Shown here: positions 56,341-64,000 of the stretch, piece by piece
Position numbering within the stretch: position 1 is the first letter of the stretch
Layout: every line of letters begins with the position of its first letter
Source of the DNA: Gammaproteobacteria bacterium
Lineage (GTDB): Bacteria > Pseudomonadota > Gammaproteobacteria > Eutrophobiales > Eutrophobiaceae
Direction of reading: 5' to 3'
Assembly (NCBI GenBank): GCA_003250975.1
Contig: QKIY01000028.1
Coordinates: 1 to 64,000, forward strand
DNA: 64,000 nt
The notes under the pieces: generated by a model
What the model was told of the DNA's origin: nothing
What the model saw: only the letters and a program-made list of their open reading frames with translations
Databases searched by the model: none
Position numbers and translations under genes: made by a program

Positions 56341-56875
56341 TTAATTCCAGTCGCTGGATCATCACTACCAGTTCACGGGAGAGGCGATTCTCCAGCAGCC
56401 AGGGGCCGATCAGGGGCGGGATCCAGAAGGCCGGGCGAATAGTGCTATTAAATATCACGCGACTCTGGCCATCGGCTTCCGCCTCCACCGCCCAGTGGCT
56501 TAACCCAGAGTAAAAATCGTCGTTGGGGACCACCCGGGCAGTGAACCGGTTACCACTGACAGCAATGTCTTCGAGCAGGATAAACTCCGGACAATAGAAA
56601 AGGAAACAGGCCTGTGCTTCGAGTAAGCGCCGGTTTTGCCGCGGGGCATCCACCACCCGCTCGCTTCTGACAATGATATCACTGAGTTCATGAAAGCGAT
56701 CAAAGTCCAACAGGCGCGCATATATATACGTCTGTTCAGATGTAACTGTAACATCAAACCTGACCTCGTAGGCCCCATCCTGTTTCTTGACCGAGACCGC
56801 ATGGATAGTGCCGGCCTGCATCGGGCCGGCAAGCAGTGCCAAGAAAATGGCCAGGGACCAGGGACCAGGCTTCAA
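56330..56875 (-). CDS. exported SRPBCC/START-like protein
   Basis: 181 residues with a signal peptide (about 1-21, ending MQA) and a lipid-binding-fold domain of the SRPBCC superfamily (about 40-175), with strands such as IYARLLDFDRFHELSD and RVIFNSTIRPAFWIPP. The ligand is unknown. It starts with TTG directly after the asmA stop (no spacer) and overlaps mutY by 11 bases. Placement after asmA hints at an envelope lipid role; inference. Confidence 0.75.
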   Translation of the reverse strand: MKPGPWSLAIFLALLAGPMQAGTIHAVSVKKQDGAYEVRFDVTVTSEQTYIYARLLDFDRFHELSDIIVRSERVVDAPRQNRRLLEAQACFLFYCPEFILLEDIAVSGNRFTARVVPNDDFYSGLSHWAVEAEADGQSRVIFNSTIRPAFWIPPLIGPWLLENRLSRELVVMIQRLELNEP

Positions 56876-59686
56876 TCAAAACAGCCCTTTCAGCACATCT
56901 TCAACCGTATCCTTTATTTGTTCTTCTTTACTCTTGGCCGGTGCGCTCTCTTCCTGCTTAGGTGCTGCCTGCTGCGGTTCCGTTCCAGACGGTTCGGCTG
57001 GTGATGTCTCCTCTACAGGCGCCGTCTCGGTTTTTTTGCCCCCCAGCCCCAGTTTCTTTTCCAGCAGACCCTTGAGTTTCTCCTCACCGGTTTGCTTGAA
57101 CAGGGCCTTGGCAATCTGATCTGCATCCGGTAAGCAGCGCGGTTTTTCGAAACTGCCCCGACATTGTATGGGCACCCCATAACCACCAATATTGAAAGTC
57201 TCTTCGCCCCGGGCGGTACGCGTTTCATCCACGCTGGCCTTCATATTGTACTTGATGGTTTCGTCATTGAGGTTGGCCAGCATACCCTCGCCGGTCACCT
57301 TGAAACCACTGGCCAGCATAATGAGATCCTTGTTGGTTACCACACCCTTGTTGATATCCAGTGTGGCACTGAGTTCCTCAAAGGGTGTATTGCCACTGGA
57401 ATCGATTTTGCTGTAACGCTTGCTTTCCAGCATGACCTCAATCTGCTCGAGTACCTTGTGGATGTCGATGCCCCTGAGAATTCCGTTGTTGACTTTCAAA
57501 CGGCCCTTTCCGGTCAGGGTTCGCTTGATTTGATCGGTATTTTTTCCCGTCGCCCGAATATCATCCAGTGCGATGTTGGCAATACCGGCCAACGGCGCCT
57601 CTTTCTGTTGCAGGTAATCACGCAACAGGGGATCCATATTGACCTTGTCCAGACGTGAATTGATCACAAGCTTGAGTGCATCACCCTTGGCATCCATATC
57701 AATAACGGCATCATATTTTCCTTCATACAGATCGGCCTTGATCGGTTCCAGGCGGATATCACCATTACGCGCCCGAATTCCCAGCCTGAGATTTTGCAGC
57801 GTCGCATTTGAAACAACAATCTTGTCCGCGGCAAGATCACCCTTCACCTTGAGGGAACGCAGGGTCTCGACAGGCAGCTCCGATGCCGTGGCTGCTGTGG
57901 TTTCTGGCGTGGCGGCACCGGACTTGCCTTCTTGTTTGGGTGGCAGATAACGATCAGCATTGATGGCATCCAGCTTCAGGTCAAACTCGATATCCAGCTC
58001 TGCAAAGTTGGCAACAGACAGGTCGCCCTTCAGGATCGAGTCATCGAGGGTGACGTTGATGTCTTTCAGGGAGAGGCGCTCCAGATGACCGGAAAATCCG
58101 GTAGACAGGGCCACTTTTTTCAAGACCTTGTCATCAGCCGTTTTGGGTAACGATTGATTAAGCTGACTGGCCAGTTTGCGCAGATTGAACGCTGCAAGAT
58201 TGATGCTGCCTTCATAGGCCGGGTCGTCCAGGATATTCTCGGCCTTCACATTGCCCTTCAGGTCCAGACCCAACCCCTTCAGGTCCAGGCTGGCTATCTC
58301 AAGTCGTTGCTTATCCAGATTGGCCCGGGTATCTGCCGTGAGGAGGACATCCACGGGTGAATTGGGGATCTGCGGGCCGGAAAATGTCGCTTTTAATGAG
58401 AGGGGGCTGATGTGAAACTCGCCTTTCTCACCCTGCAGTGTGGCATTCAGGTTGATCTCTTTCATAACCTTGCCCAGTTCGCCCTGATCCAGGGCCGATA
58501 ACAACGGGCCCAGGTCCTTGCCGACAAGATTTAACCGGCCATTCATCTTGCCTTTACTGGAGGTGATAGCAGTGGCATCAAGCTGGCCGTCTGCCTTGAT
58601 ACCCAAGGCCCTGACAGTCAGTTGGCTAACCTTAATATCACCCCTGGCAGGATTGGAATTAAAGCTGCTTTGTATATCGAATGAGCGATCTTTCAACCGT
58701 GCCAGATCTTTTCCTGCTGGCACTTCTAGAATATTCAGCAGTTGCGCCAGATCATCTCCGCGAGCCAGCAGGCGCCCTTCGGTCACCGGTTCCCCGGACT
58801 GCACATCACTGGCCTTGATATCGGCCTCCACATGCGCACCGAGCAGGTCGATGGTCAGGCCGCTGATAGTGGCTGTATCCTCGTCGAGATTGGTCTCCAT
58901 CGCACCCTTCAGTTTTAGCTCGGTCGAACCTCCCGGTACTTTCTTGCCAGCAAGCTTTACCTTCAGGTCAATGGGCTTGAAGGCATAGATTGCTGTATCC
59001 TGGTTGTAATTCAGGGTCCCGTTAAGCTTCAGTGCCGTATCCAATGCCGGTTTATTGGACGAGGTATCCAGGCTGAGCTCCACGTTGATAGGGGTACCAT
59101 AGGTTAATTCACCGGTCTTGAAATTGATCTTGCTGATCCGGACCTGTTGGCCCGCCGCCTGATCGTCCCAGCTGACCCGCCCATTGCGGACATCGACCCC
59201 GCCGAGCACCACAGCGGCCAGGGACTTAGGTTCCCGTGGCTCCGGGGCGGGTCTCTCTGCTGCCTTCTTCCCGGCCCCGGCCCCGCCCGCCAGGTCGTCC
59301 CAGTTGCTCACGCCTGCCTTGTTTCTGGCCAGATTGACTTTCAGGCCATGCAGTCGAAAAGTATCCAGGACATATTGGCCTCGCAACAGGGGCAGGGTCT
59401 TGATGCGTAGGGCAACCTTGTCCATGTGGACCATGGGTTCTTTGCCAAAACCCTTTGCATTACCCAGAGTGATGCCTTCTGCCTCAAGTCCCAGCCAGGG
59501 ATAATAACTGAGGCCGATATTGCCGGTAATGGCAAACGAGCGGCCGGTGGCCTGCTCCACCCGCGAGACAATCAGGTCCTTGTGTTCATTGGGGTCAAAG
59601 ACCAACAGGGTAATACCGACGATCAAAACGAGTGACACCACGATGACCAGTGTCACAGCGAGTAATATCTTGAATAATCGAATCAT
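56876..59686 (-). CDS. asmA: AsmA family protein
   Basis: 936-residue inner-membrane-anchored periplasmic protein. One N-terminal helix (about 7-30) and a very long beta-rich region follow, ending in the conserved AsmA C-terminal domain (about 640-870, with [19 protein letters not shown]). AsmA-like proteins form bridge-like lipid transfer grooves and affect outer-membrane lipid balance. The tail (about 880-930) is low-complexity, rich in Glu, Pro and Ala. Longer than E. coli AsmA (about 617) and close to the size of large AsmA paralogues. Overlaps argH by four bases. Confidence 0.9.
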   Translation of the reverse strand: MIRLFKILLAVTLVIVVSLVLIVGITLLVFDPNEHKDLIVSRVEQATGRSFAITGNIGLSYYPWLGLEAEGITLGNAKGFGKEPMVHMDKVALRIKTLPLLRGQYVLDTFRLHGLKVNLARNKAGVSNWDDLAGGAGAGKKAAERPAPEPREPKSLAAVVLGGVDVRNGRVSWDDQAAGQQVRISKINFKTGELTYGTPINVELSLDTSSNKPALDTALKLNGTLNYNQDTAIYAFKPIDLKVKLAGKKVPGGSTELKLKGAMETNLDEDTATISGLTIDLLGAHVEADIKASDVQSGEPVTEGRLLARGDDLAQLLNILEVPAGKDLARLKDRSFDIQSSFNSNPARGDIKVSQLTVRALGIKADGQLDATAITSSKGKMNGRLNLVGKDLGPLLSALDQGELGKVMKEINLNATLQGEKGEFHISPLSLKATFSGPQIPNSPVDVLLTADTRANLDKQRLEIASLDLKGLGLDLKGNVKAENILDDPAYEGSINLAAFNLRKLASQLNQSLPKTADDKVLKKVALSTGFSGHLERLSLKDINVTLDDSILKGDLSVANFAELDIEFDLKLDAINADRYLPPKQEGKSGAATPETTAATASELPVETLRSLKVKGDLAADKIVVSNATLQNLRLGIRARNGDIRLEPIKADLYEGKYDAVIDMDAKGDALKLVINSRLDKVNMDPLLRDYLQQKEAPLAGIANIALDDIRATGKNTDQIKRTLTGKGRLKVNNGILRGIDIHKVLEQIEVMLESKRYSKIDSSGNTPFEELSATLDINKGVVTNKDLIMLASGFKVTGEGMLANLNDETIKYNMKASVDETRTARGEETFNIGGYGVPIQCRGSFEKPRCLPDADQIAKALFKQTGEEKLKGLLEKKLGLGGKKTETAPVEETSPAEPSGTEPQQAAPKQEESAPAKSKEEQIKDTVEDVLKGLF

Positions 59687-61101
59687 CCTTCTCCATCCTC
59701 TACCATGATTTTTATCAGGCGTTTACGTGCCCGCCTGATAGCCTGCCGGACCTGCTTGGGCGCGGTACCACCGACATGGTCGCGCGCAGCGACCGATCCC
59801 TCCAGGCTCAGGCAATCGAAGACATCCTTTCCTATCTTTTTTGAAAACTGTTGCAGTTCCTTTAAAGACAATTCAGACAAGTCCTTGCTTTGCCCGATAG
59901 CGTACCGCACAGCCCGACCTACAACTGCATGGGCATCACGAAACGGGACCTGTTTTCTGACCAGATAGTCCGCCAGGTCGGTCGCCGTTATATAGCCCTG
60001 TCCCGCCGCTGTCAGCATCGCTTCGTTGCGGACCCGGATGCCCGGTATCATCCCGCGGTAGGCCAGCAGGCACTGCTTGACCGTATCTATGGCATCAAAC
60101 AGTGCCAGCTTGTCCTCCTGGTTGTCCCGGTTATAGGCCAGCGGTTGCGCCTTCATCAGGGTCAACAGGGACATCAGATGTCCATATAGCCGACCCGTTT
60201 TACCCCGGACCAGTTCCGCTATATCCGGGTTTTTTTTCTGCGGCATGATCGATGAACCGGTACACCAGGCATCATCGAGTTCAATAAATGCAAACTGCTG
60301 TGACATCCACAACACCAGCTCTTCGGAAAATCTCGAGAGATGCATCATGACTAATGCCGCGCAATGACAGAATTCCACCGCAAAATCACGGTCACTTACG
60401 GCATCCAGGGAATTTTCCGTGACGGCAGGAAATCCCAGCAATTTTGCCGTATAGGCTCGATCAATCGGATAACTTGTGCCGGCCAATGCGCCTGATCCCA
60501 GCGGCAGCACGTTGACCCGTGTCCTGCAGTCCGCGAGCCTCAGGCTGTCGCGGTAGAGCATTTCAAACCAGGCCAGTAAATGATGTCCGAAGGTAACCGG
60601 CTGCGCAGTTTGCATATGGGTAAAACCGGGCATGATCGTCTCAGTCTCCTTTTCAGCCAGGTCGACGAGTGCAGTCATGACCTCGGACAGCAACTGTCGA
60701 ATGGACTGGATCTCGGCCCTCAGGTAGAGGCGGATGTCAGTCGCCACCTGATCATTACGTGAGCGTCCTGTATGTAATTTCTTGCCGACTTCGCCAATCC
60801 GCTTGATCAAGGCTGATTCGATGTTCATATGTACATCCTCAAGCGCAGGGTCCCACCGGAATTTACCCTGTCGAATATCCTTTTCGATGGCCTTTAATCC
60901 CCGAACAATTTTCCGGATGTCCTGTTTGCTGAGCACACCGACATGCGCCAGCATTTCGGCATGGGCAATTGAACCCTTGATATCGACCAGGGCCAGTCGT
61001 TGATCATAGGAGACCGACTCGGTAAAACACTCGACGAACTCGTCCGTCGGTGTGGCGAAACGGCCCCCCCAAGGTTTTTTCTTTTTGTTTTTTGCAGTCA
61101 T
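59683..61101 (-). CDS. argH: argininosuccinate lyase ArgH
   Basis: 472-residue enzyme that splits argininosuccinate into arginine and fumarate. The signature [20 protein letters not shown] (about 283-302) and the [17 protein letters not shown] block (about 115-131) are complete. The ATG at 61101 gives [15 protein letters not shown]; the longer upstream frame overlaps the divergent algZ promoter and is not used. First gene of the argH-asmA-SRPBCC-mutY-yggX run. Confidence 0.96.
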   Translation of the reverse strand: MTAKNKKKKPWGGRFATPTDEFVECFTESVSYDQRLALVDIKGSIAHAEMLAHVGVLSKQDIRKIVRGLKAIEKDIRQGKFRWDPALEDVHMNIESALIKRIGEVGKKLHTGRSRNDQVATDIRLYLRAEIQSIRQLLSEVMTALVDLAEKETETIMPGFTHMQTAQPVTFGHHLLAWFEMLYRDSLRLADCRTRVNVLPLGSGALAGTSYPIDRAYTAKLLGFPAVTENSLDAVSDRDFAVEFCHCAALVMMHLSRFSEELVLWMSQQFAFIELDDAWCTGSSIMPQKKNPDIAELVRGKTGRLYGHLMSLLTLMKAQPLAYNRDNQEDKLALFDAIDTVKQCLLAYRGMIPGIRVRNEAMLTAAGQGYITATDLADYLVRKQVPFRDAHAVVGRAVRYAIGQSKDLSELSLKELQQFSKKIGKDVFDCLSLEGSVAARDHVGGTAPKQVRQAIRRARKRLIKIMVEDGEG

Positions 61102-61190
61102 ATCGGCTGTATACTGTGAATTATTGAGTGCAGACTTTTGAACAAACAACATTATATCGTAAGCTTGCAACAAATAATTATTTTCACTCC

Positions 61191-62252
61191 ATGAAACCTG
61201 AAGATCAGCACAAGAGTTCATTCCTCCCCGATTTTTGCAGGGTACGCATGGTCTTTGTAGTCGTTCTGATTGCGGAGCTATTGGCCATACTGTTGACCCT
61301 GGCCCTCTCAAACCACCTGGCCAGGAGCGCATCCGATCTGGCCCTCTATTCCCTCTTCATCCAGTGGATTGCCCTCACCAGTGTGGCCGCCCTGTGTATC
61401 GCCCGGCCGTATCTTGAGCCCCTGTCGGAACCACTCGTTGCCACCGTGAGTTATCTCCTTATCCTACTGGTCAGTTTCTTCATTACTGAAGTGGCTTGGT
61501 GGTTGATCCAGCACTCGCCCGGACTCGCATTGGACAGCCCGGAATCCCACATGTTATTTACTGGCCGCAGCATGGGGATCAGTGCCATTGTCAGTGCGCT
61601 GGCACTGCGTTACTTCTATGTACAACATCAATGGCGACGGAATCTGGAACTGGAATCCGAAGCGCGTATCCAGGCTCTGCAATCACGCATCAGGCCGCAC
61701 TTTCTTTTCAATTGCATGAACATCATTGCCAGCCTGACCCGCAGTCAGCCTAATCTCGCCGAAGAGGCCATCGAGGACCTTTCCGATCTGTTCCGTGTCA
61801 GCCTGCAGGATGCCAGGCACATGGTCAGCGTGGGCGAGGAGATCGCCTTGTGCCGGGGCTATCTGCGTATCGAGGAACACCGTCTTGGCAAACGCTTGCA
61901 TGTAAACTGGGAGGTGGATGATTTACCTGACGATGCCAGATTGCCGTCGCTCACCGTCCAACCCCTGATTGAAAATGCCATTTATCATGGCATCGAGCGA
62001 TTACCCGAAGGTGGCAGTATTAATATCCGCGGCCAGCGCAATAACAGTTCATTTATCATACGGGTTTCCAATACTATCCCGCCGGGCGATCCGACCAATC
62101 CCCACAGCGGCAACCAGTTGGCCCTGAAGAACATCCAGCAGCGAATAGAGGTCTTCTTTGGCAAACACGGCAAACTGACGACATCAATAGACGGCGATCA
62201 GTACTGTGCAGAGATCAGGATACCGTACCCTTATGAAGATACTGATCGTTGA
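61191..62252 (+). CDS. algZ: LytS/AlgZ-type membrane sensor histidine kinase
   Basis: 353-residue kinase with four membrane segments (about 18-135) and no large sensor domain, a His-kinase domain with the phosphorylated His in [10 protein letters not shown] (about 167-176), and an ATPase domain with [12 protein letters not shown]. This matches AlgZ/FimS that pairs with AlgR. The start ATG at 61191 matches the conserved FLPDFC leader; a GTG at 61128 is less likely. It overlaps algR by 20 bases and is divergent from argH, as in Pseudomonas. Confidence 0.9.
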   Translation: MKPEDQHKSSFLPDFCRVRMVFVVVLIAELLAILLTLALSNHLARSASDLALYSLFIQWIALTSVAALCIARPYLEPLSEPLVATVSYLLILLVSFFITEVAWWLIQHSPGLALDSPESHMLFTGRSMGISAIVSALALRYFYVQHQWRRNLELESEARIQALQSRIRPHFLFNCMNIIASLTRSQPNLAEEAIEDLSDLFRVSLQDARHMVSVGEEIALCRGYLRIEEHRLGKRLHVNWEVDDLPDDARLPSLTVQPLIENAIYHGIERLPEGGSINIRGQRNNSSFIIRVSNTIPPGDPTNPHSGNQLALKNIQQRIEVFFGKHGKLTTSIDGDQYCAEIRIPYPYEDTDR

Positions 62253-62973
62253 TGACGAACCACTGGCCAGGGAACGTCTGCAAAGGCTGACCACCGAAAT
62301 CGATGCCTCGTACCAGACAGAGCAGGCGGAACACGGGCTGGATGCCATGGAAAAGATGTCCGCCTCGCCCGCTGACATCGTCTTGCTGGATATCCGCATG
62401 CCTGTGATGGACGGCCTGGAAACCGCCCACCACCTCTGTCGCCTGGATCCGGAACCGATCATCATCTTCACAACGGCCTATGAGGAACATGCCTTGCAGG
62501 CTTTTGACGCGCAGGCCATAGATTATCTGCTCAAACCGGTTAAAAAGGATCGGTTGCAACAGGCCCTGCAGCGTGCCTCTCTCCTGCAACGCGCCTCCAT
62601 TGAAAAACTGCGGCAACAGGAACCCCGCAGGAGTCGGACTCATCTCAGTGCTACGTTCAAAGGGGAACTGAAGCTGATTCCTGTGAATGAGATATTCTTT
62701 TTAAAGGCGGAACAAAAATATGTGGTAGCGGCCTGGCCGGAGGGTGAATTGTTATTGGAGGAAACCCTGTTGTCTCTGGAAGAGGAATTTGGCGACCAGT
62801 TTATCCGGATTCACCGCAATGCACTCGTGTCCCGGGACCACATTGACAGCATCGTGAAAGATGATCAGGGGCAACCGCAAGTCGTGATAAAGGGTTCTGG
62901 AACCCGCTTGGCCGTCAGCCGGCGGAATATCAGTCACATCCGGAAGATCCTGAAGCAACCGTTGACGGACTAG
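62233..62973 (+). CDS. algR: LytTR response regulator AlgR-like
   Basis: 246-residue two-domain regulator. The receiver (about 1-120) has Asp pair DDE (8-10), phospho-acceptor Asp in LLDIRMPVMDG, and Lys in LKPVKKD. The LytTR DNA-binding domain (about 140-240) contains FLKAEQKYVVA, FIRIHRNALVS and VSRRNISHIRK. AlgR of this type controls twitching, pili or alginate genes; pilMNOPQ in this window could be a target. The 3' end overlaps gshA on the other strand by 44 bases. Confidence 0.93.
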   Translation: MKILIVDDEPLARERLQRLTTEIDASYQTEQAEHGLDAMEKMSASPADIVLLDIRMPVMDGLETAHHLCRLDPEPIIIFTTAYEEHALQAFDAQAIDYLLKPVKKDRLQQALQRASLLQRASIEKLRQQEPRRSRTHLSATFKGELKLIPVNEIFFLKAEQKYVVAAWPEGELLLEETLLSLEEEFGDQFIRIHRNALVSRDHIDSIVKDDQGQPQVVIKGSGTRLAVSRRNISHIRKILKQPLTD

Positions 62974-64000
62974 CACCGGTCATCTCCCTGGCGGCTGCCA
63001 GCATGGCCAGGCGGGCTATCACACCATAAGTGTAAAAGCGGTTGGCATGCGTATCTGGAGACTGGTCCTTTTCCGGCGAGATACAGCAGTCATCAAAGGC
63101 CAACGGCTCAAATCGCATTCCCGGGGCATTCAGGTTTTCACTGGCAGTGCGTTCTCCATGGACACGGTAAAAACCCCCGACCACGCTATGGCCAATGAGG
63201 TAGACGACCGGTTCGGCAACTGTATTTTCATCACCCCACTTTTCATGTGTGTAGACGCCCTCCTGGATCAAGACCTTGCTGACCTTTTGGCCCTCTTTCA
63301 CAGTGGCCATGCGGGTACGTTGCTTGCGATTCAGGTCGCTGATTTCATCCGGGCTTTTTACCGTCATGATACCCATACCATAAGTCCCTGAATCCGCCTT
63401 GACCATGACAAACGGTTCACACTTGACCCCGTATTCATCATACTTCCTGCGGATCCCATCCAGCAGTGCTTCCACATTCTTTCGTAAGCAGGACTCTCCC
63501 TCCCGTTTCATAAAATCTATCTCACCACAATTACGAAACATGGGGTCGATAAGCCAGGAGTCTAGGTCAATATGCCGGCTAAATTCTTCGGATACGGCCT
63601 TGTAATGGGCAAAGTGAATGGATTTTAGACGGTTGCTCCACCCCATGCTCAGAGGCGGAGTCAGGTATTGCTCAATGCCTTCCAGCAACTCAGGGCGACC
63701 GGAAGACAGGTCATTGTTAAGGATAATTAGCTCTGGCATAAAACCATCGAGCATAATCTTATTGCCTTCCCGTTGCAGGGGCTCGTACATTAACTCGCGG
63801 CCAGAGGCCGATGTAAAAATCCGGGGCGCATCCAGGCCCGGCAGAGTCGACCCAATCCTCACTTCAAACCCGGCCTTTTCGATGATCTCGAACAGCGATG
63901 CAAGGTTTTCCAGGTAATAGAGGTTACGGGTATGGTTCTCGGGGAAGATCAGGATCCGGTCAATCTGCTTGCCCATACGCTCGATTGCCAGTTGCACTGC
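62930..64000 (-). CDS. gshA: glutamate-cysteine ligase, Acidithiobacillus/proteobacterial type (partial)
   Basis: First step of glutathione synthesis. The 356 residues present, with VMVKADSGTYGMGIMTV and LIGHSVVGGFYRVHGER, match the TIGR02049 'gshA_ferroox' group, an ATP-grasp-like family unrelated to E. coli GshA. The 5' end is cut by the window edge; family members are about 430 residues, so about 70-80 are missing. Its 3' end overlaps algR convergently. Confidence 0.9.
   Translation of the reverse strand, partial: AVQLAIERMGKQIDRILIFPENHTRNLYYLENLASLFEIIEKAGFEVRIGSTLPGLDAPRIFTSASGRELMYEPLQREGNKIMLDGFMPELIILNNDLSSGRPELLEGIEQYLTPPLSMGWSNRLKSIHFAHYKAVSEEFSRHIDLDSWLIDPMFRNCGEIDFMKREGESCLRKNVEALLDGIRRKYDEYGVKCEPFVMVKADSGTYGMGIMTVKSPDEISDLNRKQRTRMATVKEGQKVSKVLIQEGVYTHEKWGDENTVAEPVVYLIGHSVVGGFYRVHGERTASENLNAPGMRFEPLAFDDCCISPEKDQSPDTHANRFYTYGVIARLAMLAAAREMTGASPSTVASGSSGCD

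Noticed and set aside
61102-61332. 77-residue N-terminal extension of ArgH
   Set aside because: It lies over the divergent algZ start, has no family similarity, and the ATG at 61101 gives the standard length.

Overview
The window looks like a stretch of a gammaproteobacterial chromosome. The gene orders miaB-ybeZ-ybeY-ybeX-lnt, pilMNOPQ-aroK-aroB, priA-argS-SPOR protein and argH/algZ-algR are typical of that class. The glutamate-cysteine ligase at the right edge is the rarer ATP-grasp-like type known from Acidithiobacillus and many sulfur- or metal-oxidising proteobacteria. Together with an FNR-type site and a cytochrome-barrel fusion this suggests a chemolithotroph-like or Chromatiales-like gammaproteobacterium; the finer placement is inference. 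Coding density is high, many neighbouring genes overlap by 1-20 bases, and three convergent pairs overlap at their 3' ends.

Layout. 0-0.6 kb: a small exported protein, a hairpin and a degenerate tRNA-Met-like sequence. 0.6-5.75 kb (minus): a six-gene run with a retropepsin-like protease, an inactive-transglutaminase 7TM protein and a RimK-like ATP-grasp ligase, followed by DUF3147, an alcohol dehydrogenase and a TerC protein. 6.3-10.6 kb: a patatin-like lipase, then a minus-strand operon of an unknown lipoprotein plus a tungstate-type ABC permease and ATPase. 10.7-15.9 kb (plus): tRNA, rRNA and envelope maturation operon miaB-ybeZ-ybeY-ybeX-lnt. 15.9-26.6 kb (minus): a Na+/H+ antiporter with a cyclic-nucleotide domain, DUF368, hemE, gltD, gltB. 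26.7-34.6 kb (minus): dgt-aroB-aroK and the type IV pilus assembly operon pilMNOPQ, split from aroK by a terminator. 34.8-42.6 kb (plus): PBP1A, priA, a secreted rhodanese, argS and a SPOR protein, then tRNA-Gly.

42.9-49.2 kb holds a receiver without its phospho-Asp paired with a metallo-beta-lactamase-fold hydrolase, thiS-thiG, trmB, yrfG, cysQ, and an M48 protease with an SH3 protein. 49.4-51.3 kb holds DUF1097 and, divergent from it, a cytochrome c fused to an outer-membrane-type beta domain behind a perfect FNR box. 51.3-54.9 kb is a foreign-looking segment: a start-less phage terminase-like remnant, then two clearly GC-richer genes (PaaK-like AMP-forming ligase and CrtI/retinol-saturase-like oxidoreductase) ending at tRNA-Phe. 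55.0-61.1 kb (minus) is argH-asmA-SRPBCC-mutY-yggX. 61.2-63 kb is the algZ-algR two-component system, convergent with gshA, which runs off the window.

Most of the window is housekeeping. The parts that deserve a second look are the ATP-grasp/transglutaminase/protease cassette, the lipoprotein-TupBC operon without a binding protein, the pseudo-receiver/MBL pair, the FNR-controlled cytochrome-barrel protein, and the tRNA-Phe-linked two-gene island.
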